Assembly (NCBI GenBank): GCA_001414485.1
Contig: LLEY01000048.1
Location: 124,001-188,000 of the forward strand
Direction of reading: 5' to 3'
DNA length: 64,000 nucleotides
Source: Calycina herbarum
Taxonomy: Eukaryota > Ascomycota > Leotiomycetes > Helotiales > Pezizellaceae
Part shown: one piece after another, positions 9,251-21,971 of the stretch
How the letters are laid out: each line of letters starts with the position of its first letter
How positions within the stretch are numbered: position 1 is the first letter of the stretch
Made by a program: the position numbers and the translations under genes
The notes under the pieces: model-generated
The model's input: the letters and a program-made list of their open reading frames with translations, nothing else
Database searches by the model: none
What the model was told of the DNA's origin: nothing

Positions 9251-11899
9251 CTATTCTCTTCTTAGACTAGTATATCTCTATACTTAAGTATAACCTAAGA
9301 AACGTTGTTAGAAGGTAGATAGTCTTCTCTTTCTTCTATTATATTATTAATACCTATTTATAAAGATAGACTTAAATAATATAGAATTCTAAACACTCTT
9401 TAAATTAAATAATTAGAATATAAAATAATTCTCTATACTCGATATACTTAAGTAAAGACCGGCCGTCGCTATATTAGTATCGCTAGTAGTTCTAAGTACT
9501 CTAAATATACTAGGAAGAGTAAGCTCTACGACGTCGAAGAATAAAACCGAATACTCTTATCCTTTAAGTAGGAATCTCTTAATACTTAGAAGCAGCGATT
9601 ATAATAAGAGAAAGAGACCGCTTATAAGGTTTAAAAAGAAGCTATATAGAAGATCCTCTAATTATAGAAATAATAGCGCTTCCTTACTAAGCAGGAGTAG
9701 GAGATACTACGTCGTAGTCTCTTAAACTTATAAGAGCTTAATAAGGTAGAAGAGAGAGAAAAAGAAAAGAAAGAGAAAGAAGAGAGAGAGTAGAGAGAGG
9801 TAAAGGTTCTCTACCTAGTAGCTCTATCTACTTCTGTTAATCTCGTTTCTAAGCTAGGCCTTAATCTAGCCTTTTTAGAGACCTTCTCTTCTAACTATAA
9901 GATATAGGTAAACCTAGGTTTCGCTAGTAGAATTCCTAAAGTTCTACTAGGTACTAGTTAAGATTGCTTTTTAGCTTCTAGGTATTTTCTAAGTATAGAT
10001 AATCTATCTATTTTATTAAGTACTTAATTCTACGTTTAATAATATAGTAGTCTAAAATCTCTTTAACTTCGAATTTAGTATTTAGATTAAGTAGTTAGAT
10101 TTCTATAAGTAAGGCTAGTAGTGCTCTTAGTAGTACTAGTTTAAGTAGAGATATATAAAATACTAGATATATATTTATAGTTTATAATAGTACTAATTTA
10201 TAATTTAAAAGTCTTCTAACTTACTTAATTCTAAATAGTCCTAGTTTCTTATAGTCTAGTTTATTACTTAGTCTCTTAGTATTAATATTTTTCTATACTA
10301 AATAAACTTTATCTCTCTCTTTTAATATTAGCTTTTAATTATATTATTTATTATAATAGTATATATTACGTTCTACTATAAACTATAAATCTTTTACTAG
10401 TTTCTTATATAGTTCTTTTATCTTTAAAACCTAAATTCAAGTAAGTTAGTTATCTATTATCAAAGTTAATAGTTCTTAATATACTATTAATTTATATCTA
10501 AAGTTAGTATAAAATAATATAACTAGTATTATTTCTATTATTAAACTATTATAAGCGAATTATACTAGTAGTAGTAATTCTACCTAGTTATCTTACTAGT
10601 AGTTTATATAATAATAAAGGTATATTTTAACTACTTAATTTATATATTTATTTTCTTTATTTATCTATAGATAGAAAGCTATAGACAGCTTCCTCTTTAC
10701 TCTTAGTTATTCTATAAGAGCTACTTAAAATTTTAAGGTAAAGAGCTTATCTCTATCTAAGAGAATTTCTTTTAGTAGTCTATGTCTTAAGACTACTTCT
10801 CTAAGGAATATAAAAGCTAGTTCCTTAGCTATACTTAACTCTATATATAGTACTAGAATTATATATTTCGTAAGTTATTCTATAATAACTAGGATTAAGT
10901 TATACTTAACTCCTGTTATTAGATTCTTAGATTTTAGTAGCTTAATAATAAAATCCTAGGATATTAATTCCTAAGATACTTATAGTATTAGAGTAGTATT
11001 TATCTAGTTATAAAGTATATAGTAGAAAGTCTTACTTCTAGTATAAGTATTATACTCTATTATTACTTCTTTAACTATTACTATAAGTTTATTAACTCTA
11101 TACTATTACTTTATTCTCTAAAGAGTCTTTTAAATTCCTTAGTAACTATAGACTAGTAACTCGTATTATTCTCTAATAAAGGCCTTACTATTAGATTCTA
11201 GTATATAAGTTTTTTCTCTAGTAGTAGTAATTTTATAAATTATTAGAGCTAAATCTCTATTTTTAAGTTCTTTTAAGATTATAATCTTTTTATATTCCTT
11301 ATCTTCTTTATAGCTTAGTTATTAACTTAAGATATATACTTATAGATTATATATTCTTTTAATATAGTAGATTATAATATTAAATCTAGTAAGAGTTTAT
11401 AACTACCTAGTAAGGCGTCTATTACTAAGTTCTTTTGTTATTATCTACGTCTTTACGTTTTTATAGTTAGTAAGAACTAGTACTTAGTATTATATATCTT
11501 AAAAGTAGATTCTCTAGTATTTAAGAGCTAAGACTATAGCGAGAAGTTCCTTCTTATAAATACTATAGTTCTATTAAGTAGTATCTAATATCCTAGAAAA
11601 ATATACTATATATATAAGTTTTCCTTTATTATTAGATTAAAGATATATAGTAGTAACTACTATATCTAAAGCGTCTATCTAAATAGTACTTAGTATATTA
11701 GTATTAAAGTTTTAGAGAATTAGTTCCTCTATAAATCGCTTCTTAATTTCTTAGAAAGCTCTTTTAATATTCTTATCTTAGATAAATAGAACTTCCTTTC
11801 TAGTAAGGTTTATTATTAGTTTTAAGATTCTAGAGTATTCTCTAATATATTACTAATAAAAGTTAGTAAATCTCTAGAATAATTAAATATCTTTAATAT

Positions 11900-12700
11900 T
11901 CTTTAGTAATTCTTATTCTAGAATTACTTTAACCTTTTCTAAGTTAATCTCTATTTTTCTAAGAGAGATCTTATAGCTTAGAAAAGTAGTATAAGTTACT
12001 TTAAATTCGTACTTTAAAAGTTTAAAATAAGAGTCTACTATAGTAAGCCTTTATAAGACTTCTCTAATATATCTCTTATATTTCTTCTTAAATTTTAAAA
12101 ATATAAGCATATTATCTAGATAATATATAATAGTTACTTCTAAAAGATTCTCTAATATTTTATTATTCTATCTCTAATAGATAGCTAATACGTTAGTTAA
12201 CCTAAATAGTATTACTATATATTTATAAAGACCTAATAATAAGATAAATACTATCTTCTATTTATTCTCTTACTTAATTTATATTAGACTAAAGACGTTT
12301 TATTAATTAAGTTTTATAAATTTCTTAGCTTTTCTAATCTTATTCTATAAGTATTAGCATTCTAGTACTAGATAAGCGTCTTTAACTATTATATTATTAA
12401 TATCTTAATAATTAATATAAACTCTTTTATTTAGATTATCTTTCTTATATATAATAAGTATATTAGAAGTAGCTAGTAAATCCGATTTTTAGATATATCC
12501 TTTCTAAATTCCTTCTTATATATACTTTTTAAGAAGTTATAAGTTCCTCTAGTTATAAGATTAAAGCTTTTACTTCTTAAGATTATAACTCTCTTTTAAC
12601 TTAATCTTATAATCTTATAGTTAATATTTAAAAAGAGTACGTATATCCTCTAAGTTTTTAAATAATTCCTTAAATTCTTTATACTATATAAGTATCTTTA
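11900..12700 (-). pseudogene. Gypsy-A reverse transcriptase remnant
   Basis: Minus-strand reading gives the palm core with YLDNMLIF at 12111-12122 and neighbours, followed by a Lys-rich KKKYKRYIREVL stretch, the usual RT sequence after YxDD. The second catalytic Asp is Asn. Stops from RIP break every frame. Domain limits are approximate. Confidence 0.75.
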
Positions 12701-13119
12701 GTTTAGCTTTCTTACTATTTTATAGAGGACTCTAAGCTAGGTATTTAAGTACGTTAGAAGAGGTAATACTAAGCTTGTTCTAGCTTTATAGTTAAAATTA
12801 TAAACCTATATAATTATATTAGCTAAAGGTTACTATTCTAGCCTTCTAGTTAATATCTAGATTATATTCTTAAATCTATAATATACTAAGTATTACCTTC
12901 TTACTTCTTATTTTAACGATATTAAATTATATATTTAAGATATATTCTTTAATATTTGTTTTTATTAGAATAGTTTACTAGTTAATTACTTTATTTTAGT
13001 AAGTAATATCTATTCTATCTATTACTCTTAAGTAATATAGTCTTATTTTATTAATTAGAATATTTAGCTTTTTTAGAGTTACTAGAGAAAGAAAGGTACT
13101 TATTACTCTTAAGTCTATT

Positions 13120-13289
13120 TATTAGTATAACTTGGTTATAAATCTGTCTAGTTATATATACGTATTATATTCTCTATTACTATTCTAGGTACTCGAAGTA
13201 CGACTATTTATGCTTGTGCTAGCGTGGTACTAGCGTGCTAGTCACGTGGATAGATATAAGTCAGAGGCTTATTCACCTATATAACGACA
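13120..13289. repeat. Left LTR of Copia-A
   Basis: 170 bp, paired with 19264-19433. It keeps a GC-richer core, with GTGCTAGCGTGG and GTGCTAGTCACGTGG, that RIP has not fully erased. Confidence 0.9.
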
Positions 13290-13669
13290 CTAGTAACTTC
13301 CTAAAAGGTAGTAGTCCTCTATAACGAGAGCGTAGTACTTAAATCGGTTATATTAATCTATTTATAATCTAACTAATCAAAATCCTCCCTTCGTATCCCT
13401 GACTAATAAGAGCGTTCTATCTAGCGTCTTATTCTAGTAATAAATTCCCTTTACTTCTACTACTACCACCGTTGTTAATATCTCCTATAACTACTTCGTC
13501 TCTCTTAACCTATTCCGTGACTTTAATAGTAATCTTATTTATATTAATCAGCTAGGTTAAAGTATTATAAGCTATAGCTTTAGTTATAGCGTCTATAGGA
13601 TTACTGTCTCTATCGATCTATTTAACTTCCGATATCTCACGCCTTTTATAAGCTTATCTTAGATATATA

Positions 13670-14030
13670 ATATCGATTATTAAACGCTTCTCCTTAGTAG
13701 TACCAAGCTTTACTAGATACTTATAAACACTCTTAGAGTTAGTATAAATAATAAGTAGAATCTTAATCTTAAGTATTAATTCTATTATAGATTTAATAAC
13801 TCCTACTATATTAAAACCGTTGCTTAAAGTATATAATTCAGCTACTAGAATACTTCTAGTAACTCTCTTATACTTAGTAGAGGACTAATAGACGATGTTA
13901 CTATTGTTAGTAGCGTCGGCTAATATAATTATATATCTAATCTAGGAAGTGTAATTGTCGTTATTTATAAAGAAGGAATTAGTAAAAAGTATAAGCTTAA
14001 ATAAGAAATGATCTAAAGTAATAAACTTAA
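13670..14030 (-). pseudogene. Copia-A RNase H remnant
   Basis: The minus strand reads LADATNNSN, then SSTKYKRVTRSILVAELYTL, YTNSKSVYKYLVKLGTTKEK. This is the Copia RNase H pattern (ADAxNN, K-R-V-T-R-S-x-L-A-A-E-L, TDSKSLxxxLxKLGTTxEKRL), with the Asp of TDSK mutated to Asn. Confidence 0.85.
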
Positions 14031-15719
14031 GTCTATGCTCTATATTCTCTATTTACTACTATAGAACCTTGTTTAAAGCTTCAACGTCTTTTAGAAGTAG
14101 ATCAGTCGACTAGGTAGCAAAAGATAGTATAAAGGCTGCTTCTGGTTATGATATAGTTATAAGGTAGGCTTCTTAAGCTTACTATATAATAAATTAATCT
14201 CTTATAGTAACGTTGTAGCGTATATCCCTATAAGAGCTCTTTAATTTAATCGATTCAGTACTTACTAGCTTAAGGTCCTTAGTATAATCCTAGGTTAAAA
14301 GTATCGATCTGTCTTTCTAGTATATAATAATACCTCTATTGAATTTCAAAGCGTAATCGACCGTAAGCTCTTCTCTTTCCTTAGCGTCGAACTTAGCTTC
14401 CTTTCTCTTAGCATCTTCTTCCTTAATAAAGGTACTATCTTCTAAGATAAGTATATCGTTAGTTTATAATCTAATAATCCTAAAGTATCTAGTTTTATTT
14501 ACTAATAGTAGACAAGGATCGAATGTTAATTAGGTTATTCTAAGGAATTTAAGAAGGAATTTATAGTAAGTAGCGAACTAGTATAATCCGGCTTCTAGAA
14601 TACTATATAATAGTAGTAATATCTCGATTAATAATCTAATCTATTCTAGTATATTCTTTAGTAGTTATACGAACTTTCGACAGTGTAGTTATAGCTTACT
14701 CTTAGACTAAGTATATACTTAGATAATATTATATAAAAGAAGGTTGAGATATAGATATAAAGCTACGATAATAAGAATAATTCTTATACTTATACGTTAA
14801 ATTATAGGCGACTAAGTAAGTACTGTCTTCTTAGCTAAATCGTTCTATATATATACTATAAATTATAACTTTTCAAAGGCTTTATCTATACTATAGAATT
14901 TAACTTAGTTAATAAATCGTAAATTAAAAAGATCGGCGCTATCTAGTAACTTATCTAGAGTAATAAACTTTATTATACCTCTTTTAATTAATCTATTAAT
15001 CTTTAGTCTATAAGAATTAGTATAATTTATATAAACTATACTATTAATCGATATAAATATCTCGATATTAAAGTCTCTAAAATCGTTAAGTTACTAGTAA
15101 TCTTAAGGAATACTATATATGTTAATAACGTATACTTTAGCTTCTTCTTCTTTAGCTAGCTTCTTTTAAGGTCTTCTACGTTCTTTCTTTAGTAGTAATT
15201 CTATAAGTCTTTCTCCTAGATTAGTATCCTAGTCTTAACCCTAGTCTTAACTATTACTTTATAATATTTCTAGAATTAAGAGCTCTAGCTCTTTAATAAT
15301 TTTACTAAATCGAGGCTTTACTACTATAGATTAGAATCTTATACTACTATTTAGTATAATAATAACATCCTTATTTTCAATACTTAAAAGCTAATATAGT
15401 CCTATCTATTTACTCTTCTTATTTAGTATCTCTTTCTAGACCTATATATTAGATCTAAGGGGTATATCCTTCAGGTGATTTAACAGTCTATTATAAGTAT
15501 TAAGAGCGTCGTTGACTTATCTCTTAGCGTAGTACTTCGTAACTTCCTAAGAAGCTCGCTTAACCGTATTAGCTTATCTAATATTATTAGAAGAAGGGGC
15601 GTCTTATTAAGTTATTCGAGAGTAAGCTCTAAATACTAGTATAGTAGGAACTAATCTATTCAGTCTAGCTATGTCGTTAATAGCCTTAAATACTATCTAA
15701 AGAGCTATCTCTTTTATAA

Positions 15720-16060
15720 GATCTAGATAGTCTTCGTATATTACTTAATATACTCGTCGTACTAGTCTATAGTATCGTTCGACGATTCCGACTAATTAGT
15801 ATACTTCTACTAGAATACTTTCTACTATACTTCCCGCAGCTCTTACGTATTTGTTAAATTCCTTACTTACGAAGTTAGTTCCAGTATCTATAGTAATAAT
15901 ATCTAGAGGTTCTAAATAGACGTCTATCTAGTATTCCTTTAACTTATCTTAGACGTGCTTTGCCTTTATAGTCTTTAACTATCTACTAGCTTAAAAGCGA
16001 GTAGCTTTGTCTATAATATATAGAACTGCTTCTTCGTCTATAAAGAATATATTAACATAT
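15720..16060 (-). pseudogene. Copia-A integrase core remnant
   Basis: The minus strand reads FIDEEAVLYIIDKATRF, then DVYLEPLDIITIDTGTNFVS, KEFNKYVRAAGS and VGIVERYYRLVRRVY. This is the rve integrase fold with DxxTxF, the D-x-G second Asp and the Glu helix (VERYHGPLRR). Only RIP-type stops interrupt it. Confidence 0.85.
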
Positions 16061-19000
16061 ATCTAAAAGTTAAATACGATATTATCGTATAAAGTAAATC
16101 GAAAGCGTCTTAGAGACTTTCTATACTTCTAACATAGCTTATAGTACTTTATAAAGTATTATAGAATATCGATATTAACGTCGTAGCTAGTATACTCGAG
16201 AAGTGTTTATAATTTTAATATAGATAGATATCTAAATCGCTTATATAAATAGCATAACTCTTACTCGCTTAAAAGATAAGGAAACTCTTAAATTATAGTA
16301 GATAAAGTGTTATTCTATATTATAAAAGAATAACTAAATTATTATACAACTAAGACTTCGTATCTATTACTTATTATAAGAGTATTACTAAGGTTATTAA
16401 ATATAACTTCTAGTATATCTATGTCGTTAAGGTAAAGTAGGAATAGTATATCTATATATAGTATATAGAATTCGATTAAACTAATCGGTATATCTATAAA
16501 TATTAAGCTAATCAAAGTGTCTATTCTAACGTCGAATTTGATGTTAATCTTCTAGCTGTTATAAATAGAGGTCTTTTTAATAGTATTAAATATAAGATAC
16601 TAGTTATAACTGATAGTAGACTTCTTTACAGCTCCTATATTAATTATAATACTAAAGAACTTATTATAGTAATATCTCTTAGTACTAGGAACTAAAGTTA
16701 AGATTTCCCTATATAGAAGTAGTAGTAATCTACTACTAGCGTGTTCGTATATAGAGCTAGTTAAGTTATTTATAATATATTAAGCTTCTAAGATAACAAT
16801 CTCTTTATACTTAGTAATATAATTCTTAATAATATCGTCTATATCGTCTTTAATAATTATTATAGCGATCTCTTTAGATATATCCTTATCTAGCTTAGTA
16901 CCTTTATATCCTATAAGATACTATCTATATCTATAATAAGAGAGTAGCTTTCTATATCTCTTAGTATATCCGGACTTCTACTTATTCTCCTATTTATCCT
17001 AACTTAGCTTAGAGTAATTCATAGACTAATAATTAGGTTTTATATATATTCTATACTTTAAATTAGGTAAGACATTTGCTAGTTAAGTATTCGTATTTAA
17101 CGTACTTAGCATAGACTGATTTATAGATCTACGGAATCCTTTATAGAAGTTATTCTCTTTTAATCCTATATTCGTTTATAATATTTAGTCTATAAGATTT
17201 ATATTAGTATTATCATCTTCCTTATCGTCTTTAGCTATAAATGCTTCTACTTTTAGATATAGGTTCTACTATATACTAAGTACTAATTTAATAGAATAGG
17301 TTATAGACAAAAGCTTCAGCTTCTTTAGTAGTTTTAATACTACGTAAGATGTCTCTTTATATCTATAATAAGCTAGAAGAAGCTTATTAGCAAATTCCTC
17401 TTCCTTATATATATGTTTTAGAAGTCTATACTTAATCTGTTATAGTCTTCTATATATCTTTTTAAAGACTTTAAGAGTAGGCTTATCTAGATACTTTCTC
17501 TTATATTCTTTAAACGTAGTATTATTCTATTCTATTAAGGTGTTCTAGATGTAATTAAGGTCCTAGTATTACTTCTTAAATTTGCTATAAAGTACTTTAA
17601 AAGTAAGTTCGTTAATAATATTAATAACTTTTAAATAATAAAATTCCTAGGCGTTTCCTTTAAGTATTATAGAAAAAGCCTTCTTATACGCCTTCTTTTA
17701 AAGTCTACATATCTAGTATTTATCTATAAACACTACTAGCTTAAGGTCGAGATTCTCTCTCTAGCCTCTAAACTTAATATTATTAGATATATATACTCTT
17801 ATAAGGTTTCTAAGAGCGTATTAATCTCCTTTCCTCTTTTGTCTTTCGTTAACATCTCCGTCTTCTCTATTACTTCTATTATCTCTATTATTATCTAAAT
17901 CGCCTTCTTCGTTATTATCTAGATCCTTATAGTCTAATTCGTTAGAAGAGCTTTTAGAGGAAGAAGAAGAAGAATCGTTAGAAGATTCTAGGTTATACTT
18001 TAATAATTTACTCTTCTTCTTTTCTTACTTAGCTCTCTTAAGTGCCTCTAAAAGTAACTTCTTTATTATTAATTTATTACTTAATTTAGAAGAGGTCTTA
18101 GAAGGGGTCTTAGATAGTGTCGATTTAGATATTATCTTAGGAGCTAGAGTTACTAGTGCCTTCTTTGCTAGTATCTTTAAAGACTTTAATAGTATTACTA
18201 GAAGGACTGATTTACTTATCTTTCTTAACTTACTAGGTAATAGTATAATAGTATCTCCTTCGTTAACAAATTCCTTAATATTCAGAGGATTCTTATAAGG
18301 ATTCTTTAAGCGCTATCTTAATTCCTTAGATAGAATCTCTCTCTTAGACTTAATCTTCTTAAGTTCCTTATAAGGTACTAGCGTCTTCTCCTCCTCTGTT
18401 AAGGTGTTATATAAAGCCTATACTACTCTACCGCTTTCTCTTTTATAAAGATCTTCTACGTATATATCTCTTAATTAGAGGGTTCTTCGAAGACCGCTGG
18501 TATATTAAGTAGATGTGATTATCTTAAAGTATTTAAGGTTCTATCCTTCAAAGTCTTCTTAAAAAGCCTCTTATAAAGCAGTATTATATTCATTTCCTAC
18601 TTAGTATTCGTCTATATAATCTCGTATATAAGCGTTAAGAGTATCGCTATCTACGGTTTCTAAATCGGACTTCTAACAGCCTTCTTATATTCTAGTTCCT
18701 TTAGTTACTATAGTATTATTAGGTATTAATAGTAGTATAATCCTAGTACTAAACATAATCAGGATAGGAAGGGTCTAATAATCGTACTTCCTAGGATACT
18801 TTATAGAATCCTACTATAAAAGGTTAGATAGCTTCAACGATAGCTAGTAGTCGACTTTCTTAAAGGTTTAGAGTAGTGCTTTAAGTAACTAGATTCCTTC
18901 TACTTCTTTTTAGTAAATCAGAGGTATAGGTAATTTACTTAATAAGTTAATATAAGTGAATCTATAAGACTTAGTTTATAAGTGAATATAAAGAAGTTAA

Positions 19001-19263
19001 AGTAATAAGCGATTCTAAGTCTATAATCTTAATATAAGGTAGATTCGTCTTAAAGGTTATACGTTATATAAATCCTAGGGCAAAGTATAGGATAGTATAC
19101 TTATATAATCAAATCTAAACAAGGTTAGAGGATTATACGTAGTAGTAGGCTACAGCGTATAACAGTATCACTCTCAACGTTCAGTTAGCTAAAGACACTT
19201 AACTATGGTAAGTATAAGTAAGCTTATAACTAAGTAATCTAATCTACGCGCGATACTAATTAG

Positions 19264-19433
19264 TATTAGTATAACTTGGTTATAAATCTGTCTAGTTATA
19301 TATATATATTATATTCTCTGTTACTATTCTAGGTACTCGAAGTACGACTATTTATACTTGTGCTAGCGTGGTACTAGCGTGCTAGTCACGTGGATGGATA
19401 TGAGTCAGAGGCTTATTTACTTATATAACGACA
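19264..19433. repeat. Right LTR of Copia-A
   Basis: 170 bp, nearly identical to 13120-13289 apart from transitions. It is followed at once by the TSD CTATT and by Gypsy-A sequence that continues from 13119. Confidence 0.9.
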
Positions 19434-20646
19434 CTATTATAACTTATAACTCTTTTCCTTATATTTTTATAGTTATACTTAACTATCTTTCTAGTTTAAT
19501 ATAATAAACCTTAAATAATCGACTTTTTAAGTCTTTTTCTCTAACTAATTAGATATAAGACTAAGAGAAGAAAGTTACTTTTTCTTTATTTTATATAGCT
19601 ACTTTATATACTTATTAGTATACTATAATTTCATTAGATACTAGTAGACTTCCTTTAAATCGTTTCTAGGTTAACTAGTCTATAGTAGTACGTAGTTTAA
19701 ACTACGTCTATCTTATAGTTATTTCTTATATTAACTTTATAGACTATATTTCTCTAATAGCTAGGTAGTAGAATTCCTCTAGTTTTGCTTCTATCTAATC
19801 TACTATATTATAATTCCGTCGTTTCTAGAAAAGTATAATAAATAATTCTTATAAATAGTACTCTTTAAATACTATTCTATTATTCTTAAATATTATAATT
19901 ATAATATATTATATATATTTCTTTAGTATAATATTCTTTAGTAGTATTCTAAGAAATAATATTTTAAAGCGTCTTATAAATCCGTTTAGAGTATCTTATA
20001 TCTACGTACTAGTTTTCTCTTAAATGTTATAGACTTTCTATATATCTCTAATTTTAGAATAGCTAGGTTTCTTAATTTATTATTAGCTATACTCTAGTTT
20101 CTTTTCTTTAATAGTTTCTTATCTAGTAATTAGACTAACTAGAGTTATTATTTCAGAGTTATCTCTTATAACTATATATATTATTAAGAGAGTTAGTTTA
20201 ATACCTCTTATAGTATAAGAACTCTAGAAGTCTAGTTTCTAGCTATCTATATATACTTAGTAATTTCCTTACTTAAATATTCTTATAAAAGCCTAGGTTT
20301 CTTTTACCTTAGATTCTATATTATAGACTTCTTCTTCTAAACTAGATAATAAGTCTAATAATTTAGAGGAACTAGTAGAAGGTAGTAACTTATACTCTAT
20401 TTAAAGAGGTAGTACGTATTCCTTCTTAGATCGTATATTATAGTATTCTTTAAGAAGTAGGTTACTATCGTCGTTAGTATTCTATAACGTACTAGCTATC
20501 TCCTTATCTTCGACTTAGGTTCCGTATTCTTATACTTTAAGTTCTTCTTCTATAAATTCTTATCTTTTAAGTACTACTACTATTTATTAATAGGTAGTAC
20601 TAAGATACTTTTTTTCTTTCTATAGTTTCTTCGTTATATTCTTACT

Positions 20647-20688
20647 ATACTTATTATCTCTATAACTAGAAAGGCTATATAAGTAATA
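20647..20688 (-). pseudogene. Gypsy-A Gag zinc-knuckle remnant
   Basis: The 14-codon minus-strand stretch has CCHC spacing (C-x2-C-x4-H-x4-C) with all four ligand positions now Tyr (TGT/TGC to TAT, CAT to TAT). It reads YYLYSLSSYRDNKY. The rest of Gag lies upstream toward 21.45 kb. Confidence 0.75.
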
Positions 20689-21504
20689 TAAGTTCTACTT
20701 ACGTCGTTTAGTATATTCTTTCTTAAAAGGTTTCTTTTTAGTTATATCTAGTTCTATTAGTTATAGCTATTAGCTACGTTCTAACTTTCTATATTTAGTA
20801 GAATAATAACTATATTAGCCTTTTCTTTTAAAGCTTCGCTTATAGACTCTATTATCGATTTTAATAGTAAAGTTAATTATTTTACTAAGGTCTTCTAGTC
20901 ATTCTCTCTAGAATATCTTATCCTTTATATAGCTGTTAAGTTCTTAGTAGAAGTAGGCTTTAAGAGCTGAATTCTTCTATTCTACTTTACTAGCGAACTG
21001 TTAGAAGTATACTATATAATTAGTAGCTGACTTCTCTTATTATAATCTTAATAATTATTACTTAGTAGTTCTTTTAGTATCGATGTCTCTAAATACTCTT
21101 TCTATCTTTCTCTTAAATCTAACCTAGGTCTTAAAAATCTTATTTATTTTATCTTAGTAATCTTTAGTCTAATCTGTCTCTAGTAATTCGAAATAGTCTT
21201 ATAAGAACGTCTTAATCTAGTTAAGAGCTAGCCTACGTAAGAAGGTAGTAGCTTATATCGTCTTTTCTAGGTTATTAGTAAACTCTATAAGGTTAAAAGT
21301 AATATATATCTCGTAATAGAGTAAGAAGCTCTAGAGCTTAGTTCTCTTACTAAGGTAAGAGTCTAGAACCTTAACTTTAATTCGATTATAGTATATAGAT
21401 ATAGTAGCAACTACCTAAGCTAGTACTACTAAACTAGTAGTAGAGAAGAGTGTTTAATATAAAGTTATTATAATAGTATCGGCTTTAGAAGCAGGTGCTT
21501 AAAG

Positions 21505-21966
21505 TATAATAAAACTAGTATCTAGCTATAAAGATATCGAGTTCGATAGTTAGTATATAAGTAAAGAAGACAACTATTGTTTAGTATTTGCTTAGAGGTA
21601 AACTTATTACTTATATTAAAGATATTAAAGTAAAGTAATAAGATTAATAACTAAAGTTAAGTACGAAGCTTCTATCTAATAGTAGACGTACTAGTCTTAT
21701 ATAGAACCTTCGTTCTCTAAGTATATTACTTATATTACTTATATTACTTATATCGCTTACGATTAAGACGATATAGGCGATGTAGACGATCACGTTACAT
21801 GACCGCACGTGACTTCTAACAGTCTTATAATAGTAAGATCCTAAAACTCTTAAATACCTTCTATATTACTAATTCTCTCTTATGTTACTCTCTATTCCTT
21901 GGATATTATATCTTATTCTATTAGAGCGCTATCTAGACTACTTACTATATTCCGTGATTTATAATA
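21505..21966. repeat. Right LTR of Gypsy-A
   Basis: 462 bp, 9 bp shorter than its partner because the ATCGCTTAT array has fewer units. It retains more CA/TG (for example CACGTTACATGACCGCACGTG near 21790) than the left copy. Confidence 0.9.
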
Positions 21967-21971
21967 TATAG

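Larger units (their letters stand above)
13120..19433 (-). mobile_element. Copia-A: Ty1/Copia LTR retrotransposon nested in Gypsy-A
   Basis: 6314 bp. Identical-length 170-bp LTRs (13120-13289 and 19264-19433) start TATTAG and end CGACA. The TSD CTATT is at 13115-13119 and 19434-19438, and the uninterrupted target is visible in Gypsy-C near 40978-40990. The order on the minus strand (Gag right, integrase about 15.7-16.1 kb, RT about 14.2-15.1 kb, RNase H about 13.7-14.0 kb) is that of Copia, with integrase before RT. All frames carry RIP-type stops. Confidence 0.9.
8780..21966 (-). mobile_element. Gypsy-A: Ty3/Gypsy LTR retrotransposon, RIP-inactivated, hosting Copia-A
   Basis: The LTRs are 8780-9250 and 21505-21966, each starting TATAA and ending AATA (RIP-altered TG..CA). 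The 5-bp TSD TATAG is at 8775-8779 and 21967-21971. Without the nested Copia-A and its duplicated site the element is about 6.87 kb. It reads on the minus strand: Gag at the right with a zinc knuckle at 20647-20688, protease-side sequence on both sides of the Copia insertion, reverse transcriptase at about 11.9-12.7 kb, then RNase H and integrase toward 9.3 kb. The RT box reads YLDN. The internal 3' end is shared with Gypsy-B (about 9251-9310 versus 28855-28920), so both belong to one family. Stop codons are dense throughout. Confidence 0.9.
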